Position numbers and translations under genes: made by a program
Part shown: piece by piece, positions 1 through 10,900 of the stretch
How positions within the stretch are numbered: the first letter of the stretch is position 1
How the letters are laid out: each line of letters opens with the position of its first letter
Assembly (NCBI RefSeq): GCF_016925495.1
Contig: NZ_CP070491.1
Span: 1,054,001-1,118,000 of the forward strand
From: Methylococcus sp. EFPC2
GTDB lineage: Bacteria > Pseudomonadota > Gammaproteobacteria > Methylococcales > Methylococcaceae
Direction: 5' to 3'
DNA: 64,000 bases
Notes under the pieces: model-generated
The model's database searches: none
Told to the model about the DNA's origin: nothing
Seen by the model: the letters and a program-made list of their open reading frames with translations, nothing else

Positions 1-1
1 G

Positions 2-1060
2 GTCATCCCCCAGGTTCAGACCCTGCCCGATCCCAAGGTGCTCCTCGGCTACCGGGACATGACTCCGAACCGGGAAGTGATGTATGGCATGAGCCAGGAA
101 GTGCCGTTTCCGGGCAAACTCCGGCTCAAGGGCGAGATCGCCACGCGTGATGCGGAGCGCATGGAGCAGGATTACCTGGCAACGCAATTGGCCGTCATCG
201 CCCGCCTCAAGGAGTCGTTCTACGACCTGCACTTTGTTCACGATTCCATCAATGTGCTTGGGCGGACCAAGCAGTTGCTGGAGGAATTCGAGGACACGGC
301 CCAGTCCCGCTACTCGGTCGGCCAGGCGGCCCAGCAGGATGTGTTGCGGGCGCAGACCGAGATTTCGCGTCTCCTGGCGCGCCTGGCTTCGCTGGAACAG
401 AAGCGGCAGTCCCTCCACGCCGACATCAACCGGATTCTCAACCGGTTGCCCAATGACCCGCTCGCTCCGCCGGGCGAAATTGAGTTCACGCCCCTGCGCC
501 ATTTACCCGCCGAACTGAACGCGCTGCTGGATCAGTCCTCGCCCTTGCTGCATGGCCAGCAGAAAACCCTGGAGCGCGGCGATCAGTCCATTGCCCTGGC
601 CAAGCGGGAGTATTACCCGGACTTCGAACTGGACGCGCGGGGACTGCACGACAATGCCATGAAGACCGATGGCTACCAGGTGATGCTCAACGTCAAAGTG
701 CCCCTCTACTTCGCTACCAAGCAGCGGGAAGGCGTGAATGAGGCGGTGGCCGGGCGCGAAGCCTCGTTCCAGGATTTGCAGGCGCTGCGTCAGGAACTGC
801 TGTCCCGCATCCGCGACAACCTGGCCCAGGCCGAACGCGCGGAAAAGCTGGTCAAGCTGTTGAAGGACGCCATCGTCCCGCAATCGCGCCTTACCCTGGC
901 CTCGGCCCAGGCCAGCTACGCCGTGGGCAAGGTGGATTTCCTGACCCTGCTCAATAGCCTGCTGACCCTGCAGGAAAACGAACTGGAATTTCACAGCGAA
1001 CTGGCCGAACACGAGAAGGCCCTGGCCCGACTGGAAGGCATCCTCGGAGAAACGCCATGA
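2..1060 (+). CDS. CusC/TolC-type outer-membrane efflux protein, 5'-truncated by the window edge
   Basis: Outer-membrane channel of a tripartite heavy-metal RND pump. The reading frame is open from base 2, so the signal peptide and N-terminal part lie outside the window; about 350 residues are seen. The protein is rich in long amphipathic helices with heptad-like leucines, as in the TolC alpha-barrel, and carries the family-like early segment EVPFPGKLRLKGE. Its stop codon overlaps the start of the adaptor gene by 4 bases (ATGA), so the two are co-translated. With the adaptor and CusA downstream it should carry Cu(I)/Ag(I) across the outer membrane. Assignment to the family is firm; metal specificity is inferred from the neighbours. 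Confidence 0.9.
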   Translation, partial: VIPQVQTLPDPKVLLGYRDMTPNREVMYGMSQEVPFPGKLRLKGEIATRDAERMEQDYLATQLAVIARLKESFYDLHFVHDSINVLGRTKQLLEEFEDTAQSRYSVGQAAQQDVLRAQTEISRLLARLASLEQKRQSLHADINRILNRLPNDPLAPPGEIEFTPLRHLPAELNALLDQSSPLLHGQQKTLERGDQSIALAKREYYPDFELDARGLHDNAMKTDGYQVMLNVKVPLYFATKQREGVNEAVAGREASFQDLQALRQELLSRIRDNLAQAERAEKLVKLLKDAIVPQSRLTLASAQASYAVGKVDFLTLLNSLLTLQENELEFHSELAEHEKALARLEGILGETP

Positions 1061-2292
1061 GCACGCGATTGCGCGACCTACTTCTGGGTGCGGCACTGGG
1101 AATCCTGGTAAGCCTGGTCGCCTTCCTTGTCCTGCGGCAACAGCCTCCGGCATCCATGCCTTCATCGTCCCCGCCGCTCGAAGCATCGGCTCACAAGGCA
1201 GATGACGGAACGGTCGGAACTCAGGCGGTGGCAGAAGAACACGCAGCCCATAGGCAGTTGCCGTCGCCCTCCGCGGAACATTCCATGGTTATCAGCCCGG
1301 AAAGGCTGCAATCCATAGGCGTCAAGTTCGAACCCGCAGTTAGGCGGCCCCTGGAGCGAGCGATCCGCACCGTAGGCCGGGTGGAAGTCGACGAGCGCCA
1401 AGTTTCCCGTGTCACCATCAAGCTGGAAGGATGGATAGACAAGTTATTCGTGAATTACACGGGTGCACAGGTCAAACAGGGCCAAGTGCTATTCACGCTC
1501 TATAGCCCGGAATTGTTGGCTACCCAGGAAGAATACCTGATCGCCTTGCGCAGCAGCCGGACGCTGGGGAAGAGCGAGTTTCCGGAAGTCGCCGCCGGTG
1601 CCAAAGCACTGCTGGAGGCATCACGTCGTAGACTGTTGCTTTGGAACATCGAGGAAAGCCATATCCACGATCTGGAGCGCACCGGGAAGGTGCTGACCAC
1701 CTTGCCGATCCACGCGCCCCGCAGTGGCACGGTGATCAACAAGATGGCCGTGGAAGGTTTGCAGACCAAACCGGGAGACGAGTTGTACACCATCGCCGAC
1801 CTGTCACGCATCTGGATCGTCGGCGATATCTACGAGTACGAGATGCCCCTCATCGCCATCGGCCAGACCGCCAACGTGAGCTTATCCTATGCACCGGATG
1901 CGCCACTGCAGGCGCGCATCGGCTTTATCTATCCCACGGTCGATCCGCAGACTCGCACTGCCAAGGTCCGCTTTGAACTGGATAATCCGGGCGAGCGGCT
2001 CAAACCGGGCATGTACACCAACCTGGAACTGAAGGTTCCGCTAGGGCTTAGGCTGGCCGTGTCCAAGGATGCGATCCTGGAGTCCGGTGAGCGGCAGATC
2101 GTTTTTATCCATCTCGGCGGCGGCCGGCTGGAATGGCGCAATGCCAAAGTTGGCCTGCGCAGCGGGGACTGGGTGGAACTCCTGGAGGGCGTACAGGAAG
2201 GCGAGCATGTGGTGACCTCGGCCAACTTCCTCATCGACTCCGAAAGCCAACTGAAGGCGGCGGTCGGCGGCATGCCGGGCATGAAGCACTAA
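1057..2292 (+). CDS. cusB: CusB-like RND efflux periplasmic adaptor subunit
   Basis: Membrane-fusion protein that links the inner-membrane CusA pump to the outer-membrane channel. It has 411 residues. An N-terminal membrane anchor (about residues 7-26) is followed by a low-complexity linker that includes a His-containing stretch. The barrel-sandwich/lipoyl half motif WIDKLFVNYTGAQVKQGQ and the mate IHAPRSGTVINKMAVEGLQ come next, then a beta-barrel and a membrane-proximal domain. The start overlaps the upstream gene by 4 bases. It ends in a methionine/histidine-containing tail (GGMPGMKH), compatible with Cu/Ag handling, though that is weak evidence. Confidence 0.92.
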   Translation: MSTRLRDLLLGAALGILVSLVAFLVLRQQPPASMPSSSPPLEASAHKADDGTVGTQAVAEEHAAHRQLPSPSAEHSMVISPERLQSIGVKFEPAVRRPLERAIRTVGRVEVDERQVSRVTIKLEGWIDKLFVNYTGAQVKQGQVLFTLYSPELLATQEEYLIALRSSRTLGKSEFPEVAAGAKALLEASRRRLLLWNIEESHIHDLERTGKVLTTLPIHAPRSGTVINKMAVEGLQTKPGDELYTIADLSRIWIVGDIYEYEMPLIAIGQTANVSLSYAPDAPLQARIGFIYPTVDPQTRTAKVRFELDNPGERLKPGMYTNLELKVPLGLRLAVSKDAILESGERQIVFIHLGGGRLEWRNAKVGLRSGDWVELLEGVQEGEHVVTSANFLIDSESQLKAAVGGMPGMKH

Positions 2293-2316
2293 TCATTAAC
2301 CATAGAGAACTTCAAT

Positions 2317-2931
2317 ATGACTGGTTGTTGTGATCAGGGTTGTTCATTAGATCGGATGCGAGAGCAACAGCGCGGAACGCTACAGATCGTTCTCGGTATC
2401 AATGCCGCGATGTTTCTGGTCATCGTTGCCGCAGCCTTGTATGGCCAATCATCCGCCCTGTTATCCGATAGTCTCGACAATCTTGGAGACGCGTTGACCT
2501 ATGGTCTCAGTCTTTACGCGGTTTCAAGGGAGCCTCTCGTCAAGGCCAAAGTAGCCTTATTCAAGGGCGGACTCATTTTTCTAGCCGCTTGCGCCGTGGC
2601 GGCTCAAGTGGCGTTCAAACTGCTTGAGCCCACCGTCCCCCTCTTCGAGGTCATGGGCACGTTCAGTCTGCTTGGCCTTGCCGCCAACTCCCTTTGCCTG
2701 TTCCTGCTATGGCGTCATCGGCGTGACGACGTGAACATGAGTTCAGTGTGGGAGTGTTCGCGAAACGACATCGCGTCGAATTTGTCCGTTTTTGTCGCGG
2801 CCGGCGCGGTCTGGTTTACCGGCTCAGGTTGGCCCGATCTGGTCGTCGCCTCCTGTCTCGCGCTGCTCCTGATGCGCTCCGCCCTTGGCGTCATAGCCGC
2901 CGCAAAGGCGGAGATGAGAGCGGCAAGTTAA
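2317..2931 (+). CDS. Cation diffusion facilitator (CDF)-like transporter, membrane domain only
   Basis: A 204-residue polytopic protein with a cysteine-rich N-terminus (MTGCCDQGCS) and about five or six hydrophobic segments. Two motifs typical of CDF transporters are visible: SDSLDNLGDALTY near residue 50 and SVWECSRNDIASN near residue 145. These supply the aspartates and asparagine of the transmembrane metal site. The cytoplasmic C-terminal metal-sensing domain found in full-length CDF proteins is absent, which is usual for this short subgroup. It lies between the cusB- and cusA-like genes, so it probably belongs to the metal-efflux operon. The transported ion is unknown. Confidence 0.8.
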   Translation: MTGCCDQGCSLDRMREQQRGTLQIVLGINAAMFLVIVAAALYGQSSALLSDSLDNLGDALTYGLSLYAVSREPLVKAKVALFKGGLIFLAACAVAAQVAFKLLEPTVPLFEVMGTFSLLGLAANSLCLFLLWRHRRDDVNMSSVWECSRNDIASNLSVFVAAGAVWFTGSGWPDLVVASCLALLLMRSALGVIAAAKAEMRAAS

Positions 2932-2972
2932 CGCTAATGCGAACCTTCGCATCGGAACAATGAGGTAACCGT

Positions 2973-5900
2973 GTGGTAGAAAAACTCATCGAGTTCTGCG
3001 CCAAGAACCGCTTCATCGTCTTTCTTCTGGTCTTCGGTCTGGCCGCTGGCGGCTTGTGGGCTATGAAGAACACCCCCATCGATGCCCTGCCGGATTTGTC
3101 CGACACCCAAGTCATCATCTATACCCAGTGGCCGGGCCGCTCGCCGGACCTGATGGAAGACCAGATCACCTATCCCATCATCACCGCCCTGCTGTCCGCA
3201 CCCAATGTGACGGTGGTGCGGGGGTTCTCGGACTTCGGCTACTCCTACGTCTATGTGCTATTCAAGGACGGCACCGACATCTATTGGGCGCGGTCCCGCG
3301 TTTTGGAATATATGAACCAGTTGTCCGGCAAACTGCCGGAAGGCGTGACGCCGCAGCTCGGGCCGGACGCCACGGCGGTCGGCTGGGTGTTTCAGTATGC
3401 GCTGGTGGATACGACGGGACAGCAGGATTTGGCTTCGCTCCGCTCGTTCCAGGACTGGTATCTGCGCTACTGGCTCCGCGCCGTGGACGGCGTTGCCGAA
3501 GTCGCCAGTGTCGGCGGCTTCGTACGTCAGTACCAGATCAATCTCGATCCCACCAAGGTGCTGGCTTACCGACTCAACCTGAATGAGATCGTCGACAAGG
3601 TGCGCCAAAGCAACCTCGACGTAGGCGGGCGAGTCGTCGAATTCTCCGGCATCGAGTACATGATCCGCGGGCGCGGCTACATCAAATCCACCGCTGACAT
3701 CGAGCAAATCGCCGTGGGCGTGAACCTGAACGGCACTCCCATCCTGCTGCGCGATGTCTCGACGGTTAGTTTGGGGCCCGACATGCGGCGCGGTATCGCG
3801 GAACTGGACGGTCAAGGCGAGGCGGTGGGCGGCGTCGTCATCATGCGCTTCGGCCAGGATACCCTGGAGGTAATTGATCGCATCAAGGCCAAACTCAAGG
3901 AGATCGAGCCGTCCCTGCCCGCCGGCGTCAAGATTGTCAATGCCTACGACCGTAGCGACCTGATCAAAGAGGCTGTTTCCACCGCCAATGAAAACCTGAT
4001 CGAGGAGTTGATCACGGTCAGCGTCTTGATCATCGTCTTCCTGCTGCATTTCCGCTCCGCCCTGATACCCATCATCACCTTGCCCATCGCCATCCTGATC
4101 GCCTTCATCCCGATGTATTTTCTTGGGGTCGGCATGAACATCATGTCCATTGGCGGCATCATCGTCGCCGTCGGCGACATGGTGGACGCCTCCATCGTCA
4201 TGGTCGACAACGCCCACCGGCGCTTGGAAGAATGGGAGCGTAATGGCCGGGTGGGCGACCGTAACCGGGTCCTCATCGATTCCGCCAAAGAGGTCGGTCC
4301 GCCTATTTTCGCTTCGCTGCTAGTGATCGCTATTGCCTTCATGCCGGTCTTCACCTTGGAGGGGCAGGAGGGCCGCATGTTCAAACCGCTGGCCTTGACC
4401 AAGAACCTGTCCATCGCCATGAGCGCAGTGCTGGCCGTGACGCTGATTCCGGCTCTGTTGTCCATTTTCATCCGGGGCCGGATCATCCCGGAGCAGCGCA
4501 ACCCGGTCAGCCGCCTGCTGCAGTGGGCCTACGCGCCTATTCTGAGGCTTGCGCTGCGCTACCGAACAATACTGGTCGCACTTGCCATCTTGCTCATCGT
4601 CAGCATCGCTCTGCCGTATCAGCGCATGGGCTCGGAATTCATGCCGCCGCTGTACGAAGGCACGATCCTCTACATGCCAACCACGCTGCCGGGCATCTCG
4701 GTCACGGAAGCCGGGAAACTCCTGCAACAGATGGATCGAAAGCTCAAGGCGTTTCCCGAGGTCGAGCTGGTGTTCGGCAAATCCGGCCGAGCCGAGACGT
4801 CCACCGACCCGGCGCCCTTCTCCATGATGGAGGTGGTGGTCGAACTGAAACCCAAGGAGCAATGGCGTCCAGGCCTGAGTTACGAGGACCTGATCGCCGA
4901 GATGGATCGTGCCTTGCAGTTTCCAGGCGTGACCAATACCTGGTCCATGCCGATCAAGGCGCGCATCGACATGCTCACCACCGGTGTGCGTACTCCCGTG
5001 GGCATCAAGATATTCGGTCCAGACCTCAAAAAAATCGAGGAGATCGGCAAGGCCATCGAGATGATCGCCAAGGAAGTTCCCGGCACCCGCAGCGTTTACG
5101 CGGAACGGGTATCGGGCGGCTATTTTCTGGATTTCGTCATCAAGCGCGATGAGATTGCCCGCTATGGCTTTACCGTCATGGACGTGGGCAAGATCATCGA
5201 ATCCGGCATCGGTGGAGAAAGTATCACCACCACCGTCGAAGGACGAGAGCGCTATCCGGTCAATCTGCGCTATCTGCGGGAGCTGCGTGACGACCTGGAC
5301 AAGTTGGGCCGGTTGACGGTCAGCACGCCCAGTGGTGCACAGGTGCCCATCGCCCAGCTCGCGGAGCTGCGCATGGTCAGCGGCCCGGCGATGATCCGGG
5401 ACGAGGACGGCATGCTGGCGGGATACGTCTATGTGGATATGGCCGGTCGGGACATCGGCGGTTATGTGGACGACTTGAAGCGCATCGTGAATGAAAAGAT
5501 CGAACTGCCGGCCGGCTACACCTTGGCCTGGTCGGGGCAATACGAATTCATGGAGCGGGTGCAGCAGCGGCTCAAGATCTTCGTGCCCCTGACCCTGGCC
5601 ATCATCTTCATCTTGTATTACTTCACCTTCCGTTCCGTAACAGAAACGCTGATGGTCATGCTGGGGGTGCCGTTGGCCTTGGTCGGCGGCGTATGGGTGC
5701 TCTATTGGCTAGGGTACAACATGAGCATCGCCGTATGGGTGGGGCTGATCGCCTTGGCCGGTGTCGCCGCCGAGACCAGCGCGGTGATGCTGTCTTATCT
5801 GGACGAAGCCGTGCGCCGCCGGCAGGAAGCGGGCAAGCTGAATTCACTGGCCGATCTGCTGGAAGCCGTGCACACCGGTGCCATGGAGCGCATCCGGCCG

Positions 5901-6113
5901 GTGATGATGACCGGACTGGCCAACATCGTCGGCTTATTTCCGGTCATGCTGGCGACCGGTACCGGCGCCGACGTGATGAAGCGCCTGGCGGCGCCGATGA
6001 TCGGCGGGATCGGCTCGGCCATGCTGCTGACGCTGCTGGTGATACCGGCGCTTTACGTGATTTGGCGTTGGCACAGGGACATCAAGTTAATTGCGTATGA
6101 GGAGACGGGTTAA
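2973..6113 (+). CDS. cusA: CusA/CzcA family heavy-metal efflux RND pump
   Basis: Inner-membrane proton-driven pump of the HME-RND family, 1046 residues, which is full length. It starts with a GTG codon. The N-terminal signature DALPDLSDTQVIIYTQWPG and the transmembrane-4 segment VGDMVDASIVMVDNAH match the Cu/Ag (CusA) branch rather than the Zn/Co/Cd (CzcA) branch. Two large periplasmic loops separate TM1 from TM2 and TM7 from TM8, as expected, and the C-terminal helices are intact. It completes a C-B-A pump whose usual gene order is interrupted only by the small CDF-like gene. Function in copper/silver export is inferred from family and from the copper ATPase downstream. Confidence 0.95.
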   Translation: MVEKLIEFCAKNRFIVFLLVFGLAAGGLWAMKNTPIDALPDLSDTQVIIYTQWPGRSPDLMEDQITYPIITALLSAPNVTVVRGFSDFGYSYVYVLFKDGTDIYWARSRVLEYMNQLSGKLPEGVTPQLGPDATAVGWVFQYALVDTTGQQDLASLRSFQDWYLRYWLRAVDGVAEVASVGGFVRQYQINLDPTKVLAYRLNLNEIVDKVRQSNLDVGGRVVEFSGIEYMIRGRGYIKSTADIEQIAVGVNLNGTPILLRDVSTVSLGPDMRRGIAELDGQGEAVGGVVIMRFGQDTLEVIDRIKAKLKEIEPSLPAGVKIVNAYDRSDLIKEAVSTANENLIEELITVSVLIIVFLLHFRSALIPIITLPIAILIAFIPMYFLGVGMNIMSIGGIIVAVGDMVDASIVMVDNAHRRLEEWERNGRVGDRNRVLIDSAKEVGPPIFASLLVIAIAFMPVFTLEGQEGRMFKPLALTKNLSIAMSAVLAVTLIPALLSIFIRGRIIPEQRNPVSRLLQWAYAPILRLALRYRTILVALAILLIVSIALPYQRMGSEFMPPLYEGTILYMPTTLPGISVTEAGKLLQQMDRKLKAFPEVELVFGKSGRAETSTDPAPFSMMEVVVELKPKEQWRPGLSYEDLIAEMDRALQFPGVTNTWSMPIKARIDMLTTGVRTPVGIKIFGPDLKKIEEIGKAIEMIAKEVPGTRSVYAERVSGGYFLDFVIKRDEIARYGFTVMDVGKIIESGIGGESITTTVEGRERYPVNLRYLRELRDDLDKLGRLTVSTPSGAQVPIAQLAELRMVSGPAMIRDEDGMLAGYVYVDMAGRDIGGYVDDLKRIVNEKIELPAGYTLAWSGQYEFMERVQQRLKIFVPLTLAIIFILYYFTFRSVTETLMVMLGVPLALVGGVWVLYWLGYNMSIAVWVGLIALAGVAAETSAVMLSYLDEAVRRRQEAGKLNSLADLLEAVHTGAMERIRPVMMTGLANIVGLFPVMLATGTGADVMKRLAAPMIGGIGSAMLLTLLVIPALYVIWRWHRDIKLIAYEETG

Positions 6114-6168
6114 CTGCTTGTCACCTGAAACTTTTATCAACCTTGTCTCGACTGCGAGGTAAATCCTC

Positions 6169-6693
6169 ATGATTGTTATCGAAAAGTTCATGGAATGGCT
6201 TTCTGACAGACAGCGTTTTTTCCTGGGGTTTCTTGGCTGTGTCGCCATGGAACTCTCGGCGGTGTACTTCCAGTTCGTGGTGGGGCTGGAGCCGTGTCCG
6301 CTCTGCATTACGCAGCGGATGATCATCTTTGTGGCCGCCGTGGTGTTTCTGGTTGCCGCAATCCATAACCCTGAACGCGCCGGTGTTCGCGTTTACTCAG
6401 GCCTTGGACTTCTTGTCACGATGTTTGGGTTTGGGGTTGCCACTTACCACTTTGTGATCCAGCTCCTACCCAATAACGAACTTGCCAGTTGCGGACCGGG
6501 TGCCTCCTACATCCTCAAACACATGGATCTCGCTAATGCCATTCGCATGTTCCTCACGGGAACCGGCGATTGCAGACAAATTGTCTGGTCGTTGTTCGGA
6601 TTGAGCATGCCTTTCTGGGTTGCGTTGTGTTTCACGGGACTGATAGCGCTTTGCATCATTCAGCTCATATCGAGTCGTCGAGTCAGAAAATAG
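6169..6693 (+). CDS. dsbB: Disulfide bond formation protein DsbB
   Basis: Inner-membrane quinone reductase that reoxidises DsbA. The 174-residue protein has four hydrophobic segments. It shows the first periplasmic redox pair C43-P-L-C46 (in EPCPLCITQR) and a second pair at C108 and C135, matching the DsbB layout. It sits 55 bases after cusA on the same strand. A DsbB copy inside metal cargo suggests help in folding periplasmic copper-handling or conjugation proteins that contain disulfides, or repair of copper-damaged disulfides; this is inference. Confidence 0.93.
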   Translation: MIVIEKFMEWLSDRQRFFLGFLGCVAMELSAVYFQFVVGLEPCPLCITQRMIIFVAAVVFLVAAIHNPERAGVRVYSGLGLLVTMFGFGVATYHFVIQLLPNNELASCGPGASYILKHMDLANAIRMFLTGTGDCRQIVWSLFGLSMPFWVALCFTGLIALCIIQLISSRRVRK

Positions 6694-6778
6694 TGGTTCG
6701 TTCTAGGTGAATTCCCAGTTCCATTGCCGTGAATCGCGCTGGAAAGGCGAACGGCAAAAGCAAAGAGGAGAGTGAAAC

Positions 6779-7366
6779 ATGACAATCCATTGGCATAAGT
6801 CGATAGCAATCGCCTGTTTAATCGGTATTCCTTGGTTGCTGGCTGGATGTGCGGTTACCCAGCCCGCATTCTACCGAGCCCCCGATTTCAAGCCGGAATC
6901 CATAATTCAAATTGCTCTACTGCCAGCGGTTGATGCGCGAATCGACAAAACCGTTGCGGTAAATCTTGAAGATAGGTTACGCAAAGTGGCGGCAAAGATT
7001 CTTAAGAGAAAGGGATACGCGGTACTCCTGAGTGACGCCACGCGCGAAACCGCTGAACTGACGAACGATAAGCTGCGCGCCGCTGACCCGGCCTTGATCA
7101 AACGCCTCGGCCCACCCGAAGCACGCTGGATCATGGTCTTAGCCCTTATTGACCTAAACGTGAGTGGCAATGCCGACAAGGCGGAGGTGTCAGGTTTTCT
7201 CTATGACAAGGAGAAGGGCACGCGCCTATGGCGGGACACGAGTATTTGTGTGGTCGGACGAGAGGGCGGGATATTCGGAATGCTAACAAATGAGAAAAGG
7301 GGCAATACGGCTATTTGGGCTGCGGGAGACCAATTATTATTGAGCATTCCTGAACGGGGTAAATAA
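6779..7366 (+). CDS. Putative outer-membrane or periplasmic lipoprotein, unknown function
   Basis: A 195-residue protein with a lipoprotein signal peptide ending in the lipobox LAGC, so the mature N-terminal cysteine is near residue 24. The body looks like a mixed alpha/beta domain (IIQIALLPAVDARIDKT, then ARWIMVLALIDLNV), reminiscent of small proteins annotated as GNA1162 or DUF4136-like lipoproteins, but the match is not certain. A good ribosome-binding site (agaggag) precedes the ATG. It lies in the same direction as the copper genes. No function can be assigned. Confidence 0.7.
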   Translation: MTIHWHKSIAIACLIGIPWLLAGCAVTQPAFYRAPDFKPESIIQIALLPAVDARIDKTVAVNLEDRLRKVAAKILKRKGYAVLLSDATRETAELTNDKLRAADPALIKRLGPPEARWIMVLALIDLNVSGNADKAEVSGFLYDKEKGTRLWRDTSICVVGREGGIFGMLTNEKRGNTAIWAAGDQLLLSIPERGK

Positions 7367-7443
7367 GGCGCAGTTTAAGACAGATGCTCGAGATCGTTAT
7401 CCTTAATAACGGGGATGCTAACTTCAGGTAATTAGGAGGCTCG

Positions 7444-7905
7444 ATGCGTAGTTGCTGCAAACAAGTGAGAGACTTTGTCCAGTTCGGTAAGAAGTTGCAC
7501 GGGGAAACCGCAAAACTCCTCGAACAAATAAATGAGCAGGCAGATCTGGAGCGAGTCCAAATGCTGCTCGACTACCTTGCGAGACATGAACATCTTCTGG
7601 AGGAGGCATTGGTCCGGTTCGAGAAGGATTCACGGAGCGGCATTTTGGAGGCTTGGCTAGAATATTCCCCCGATTTGGACATTGAAGCCGCAATGGCTAA
7701 ATGCGTCATTCCGGACCATCCAACATACGACGATGTTGTTCGCATCACACTCGATTTTGATCAGACCTTGGTGGAGCTTTATCGTGAGGTAGCCGAGAAG
7801 GTAAATGATTACAAGGTCAAGGAAGTATTCAGTAATCTCTTGAGATTGGAGGAGCGAGAAACGACCCAGCTAACCCGGGCGGTGATGAGCTTCGCAGATA
7901 TTTAA
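7444..7905 (+). CDS. Small all-helical protein, possibly ferritin-like, unknown function
   Basis: A 153-residue acidic protein predicted to be almost wholly helical. It has spaced His/Glu pairs such as LARHEHLLEEAL (near residue 47) and LRLEERETTQL (near residue 138), the sort of pattern seen in ferritin-like or rubrerythrin-like bundles. No full metal-binding ExxH set can be proved by eye. A strong ribosome-binding site (aggaggctcg) stands before the ATG. It directly precedes the HD-GYP/CopA reading frame and may be part of the same copper-responsive unit. Confidence 0.6.
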   Translation: MRSCCKQVRDFVQFGKKLHGETAKLLEQINEQADLERVQMLLDYLARHEHLLEEALVRFEKDSRSGILEAWLEYSPDLDIEAAMAKCVIPDHPTYDDVVRITLDFDQTLVELYREVAEKVNDYKVKEVFSNLLRLEERETTQLTRAVMSFADI

Positions 7906-7941
7906 CCTCCCTGGTCACAGCGCAGGCTATCAAGCATCACC

Positions 7942-10900
7942 GTGGATAAAGCAACGAAGGTCGATAACGTCAGAGAGGATTCGGAAGCGGCACTGGCCAC
8001 AAGTCGGCTCATTCACCGAAAAATCCTGACTCAGCTGTTTCTGGGATGGTTGTTCCTCTGCGCAGCGATAGGCGGTACCGTCACATGGCTTGAGGTCAAT
8101 CGCATCCAGCAATTCGTGCACGAACTCGCGCTTAGGGAATCCTCGACCTTCAGCGGAGAATCCGCACACAATCTTGAACGGCTCGACCTCGCTTCCCACC
8201 AACATCTGACGAAGTTGGCGCAGCAACTGGTTAATCAACACTTTCTCGTAGTCGAGCTGTATGATGCCAACGAACAACTCCGGCTTGAAGCCGTTCGGCA
8301 AGGCCAAGAGGTCGCCGAACAAGACATCGATCGTTATCTCCACCGATTTCCAGAGGTCGGAGACTTTTCCCACGAGTTCCACCTCATTCGCGGCAAATTG
8401 CTGCTGGTCATCCTAGTTCCGCTGAAAGGCGCCGAAGATGCGTTGAGCGGTTATTTCGAGGGTATTTATCAGGTCGATCGAGAAACACTCGACTCGATCA
8501 AGAACGATCTGCTGCGTACGTTGCTGTTTGTCACCCTCGGCATCACCTTTACCACCCTGCTGATGTATCCCATCATCCTGACGCTCAACCGGGGACTGAT
8601 CAAACTGTCCGGCGATTTGCTGAGGGGCAATCTGGAATTGATGAATGTGCTCGGTTGTGCCATTGCCGAACGCGACTCTGATACCAACAGCCACAACTAT
8701 CGTGTGACCTATTACGCGCTGCGGCTGGGCGAAGCGATCGGGCTTTCCCCTGAAAACATGCGCGGCCTGATTGTCGGGGCCTTCTTGCACGATGTCGGCA
8801 AGATCGGCATCCGCGACCCGATCCTGCTCAAGCCGGGCAAGCTGACCTCGGAAGAGTTCGAGGTCATGAAGACTCACGTGTCGTTGGGCGTGGATATTCT
8901 GAGCAAGTCGAGTTGGCTCAGCGGAGCGCGGGATGTAGTCGAATTTCACCACGAGAGATACGACGGCGCCGGCTACCCGCAGGGGCTCAAGGGTGAAGCG
9001 ATTCCCCTGAACGCGCGGATATTCGCCATCGCGGATGTGTTCGACGCCCTGACCTCCAAACGCCCCTACAAGGAATCGTGGCCTGTGCTTGAGGCCATCG
9101 TCACGCTCGAACGGGACAGCGGCAGTCACTTCGACCCACAGTTGGTGAGGGTTTTTTCGACGATCGCGCTCGATCTCTATAGGGAGATGAGTTGCATTGA
9201 GGAACACAGGATGGAGGCGATGCTGCAGCGCCGCATCGCCGACTATTTCTTGGCTACCGCCATCGACAACCGTGCCAAGGCGCGCGGTAAATCATTAGAC
9301 CTCGGGGAGGATTTGAAAATGGCAACGACCATCGAACCATCCACCGCGAAATCGTCGCTTTACACCTGCCCGATGCATCCGGAAATCAGGGAGTCCAAGC
9401 CCGGCAGTTGTCCCAAGTGCGGAATGGCCTTGGAGAAAATCGCCGGGCCGGTAGCCGATTCTCGAACCGAATACGTTTGCCCCATACACCCGGAGGTGGT
9501 CCGCGAAGGACCGGGGAACTGCCCCATCTGCGGCATGGCCTTGGAACCGCGAAGTGCAGAATTTGAAACAGAAGACCGCGAGCTCAAGGATATGTCGCGG
9601 CGCTTTTGGGTGAGCGCGGCGCTGTCCCTGCCGTTGTTCGTGCTCGCCATGGGCCACGACCTTTATCCGGCGGCACTGCCCGGCTTCCTGGACGCGCGCC
9701 TGCTGCCATGGCTTCAATTGGCGCTCGCCACGCCGGTGGTGCTGTGGGGCGGCTGGCCGTTCTTCGCGCGCGGCTGGGTCTCCCTGGTCAACCGCAGCCT
9801 CAACATGTTCACCCTGATCGCCTTGGGTATCGGCGTTGCATGGCTCTATAGCCTGGTGGCGACCTTGGCGCCCGGCCTGTTTCCGGCCACGCTGCATGGT
9901 GCCGAGGGCGTCGTGCCGATCTATTTCGAGGCCGCCGCGGTCATCACCACATTGGTGCTGCTGGGTCAGGTGCTGGAGTTGCGCGCCCGCAACCGTACCG
10001 GCGCCGCCATCAAAATGCTGCTGGGACTAGCCCCGAAGACTGCCCGGCGCGTGTTGGAAGACGGCAGCGAACGCGATGTGCCCCTGGAGCAGGTACAGCC
10101 GGGCCAGGTGTTGCGGGTGCGGCCCGGCGAGAAGATCCCCGCGGACGGAACGGTTCTGGAGGGTACCAGTGCCGTCGACGAATCCATGGTGACGGGTGAA
10201 CCCATCCCTGTGGAAAAAACCGCCGGCAGCCGGCTGATCGGTGCCACGGTGAACGGAACCGGCAGCCTGTTGCTGCGCGCCGAGAAGGTCGGGGCCGACA
10301 CTTTGCTGGCACAGATCGTCCACATGGTGGGGGAAGCACAGCGCAGCCGGGCGCCTATCCAGAAGCTCGCGGATACGGTGGCCGGTTATTTCGTCCCGGC
10401 CGTGGTGGCGATTGCCGTCACCACGCTGATCGCCTGGTGGGTCTGGGGGCCGGAACCTCGCCTTGCCCACGGCATCGTCAACGCCGTGGCCGTGCTCATC
10501 ATCGCCTGCCCCTGTGCGTTGGGCCTGGCGACGCCCATGTCCATTATGGTGGGGACCGGGCAAGGCGCCCTGGCGGGTGTGCTGATCAAGAACGCCGAGG
10601 CACTGGAAGTGCTGGAAAACATCGACACTCTGGTGGTGGACAAGACCGGCACCCTCACCGAGGGGAAGCCGAGGCTGGTCTCCGTGGTCCCCACGGAAGG
10701 TACCGATGAAGCGGACCTGCTGCTCCTGGCAGCCGGCCTGGAAAGGGGCAGCGAACACCCCCTGGCGGCGGCCATCCTCCAAGCGGCGGATGAGCGTGGG
10801 CTCCGGCCCGCCGCCGTGGAGGACTTTCGGTCCCTGACCGGCCGGGGCGTGACCGGCCAGGTGGAAGGCCATTCCGTCGCGCTGGGCAATCCCTTGCTCA

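Noticed and set aside
4320-5540. Long open frame on the minus strand opposite cusA (about 406 codons)
   Set aside because: It is a shadow of the high-GC cusA gene, with His/Asp/Gln-rich low-complexity product and no similarity to any family.
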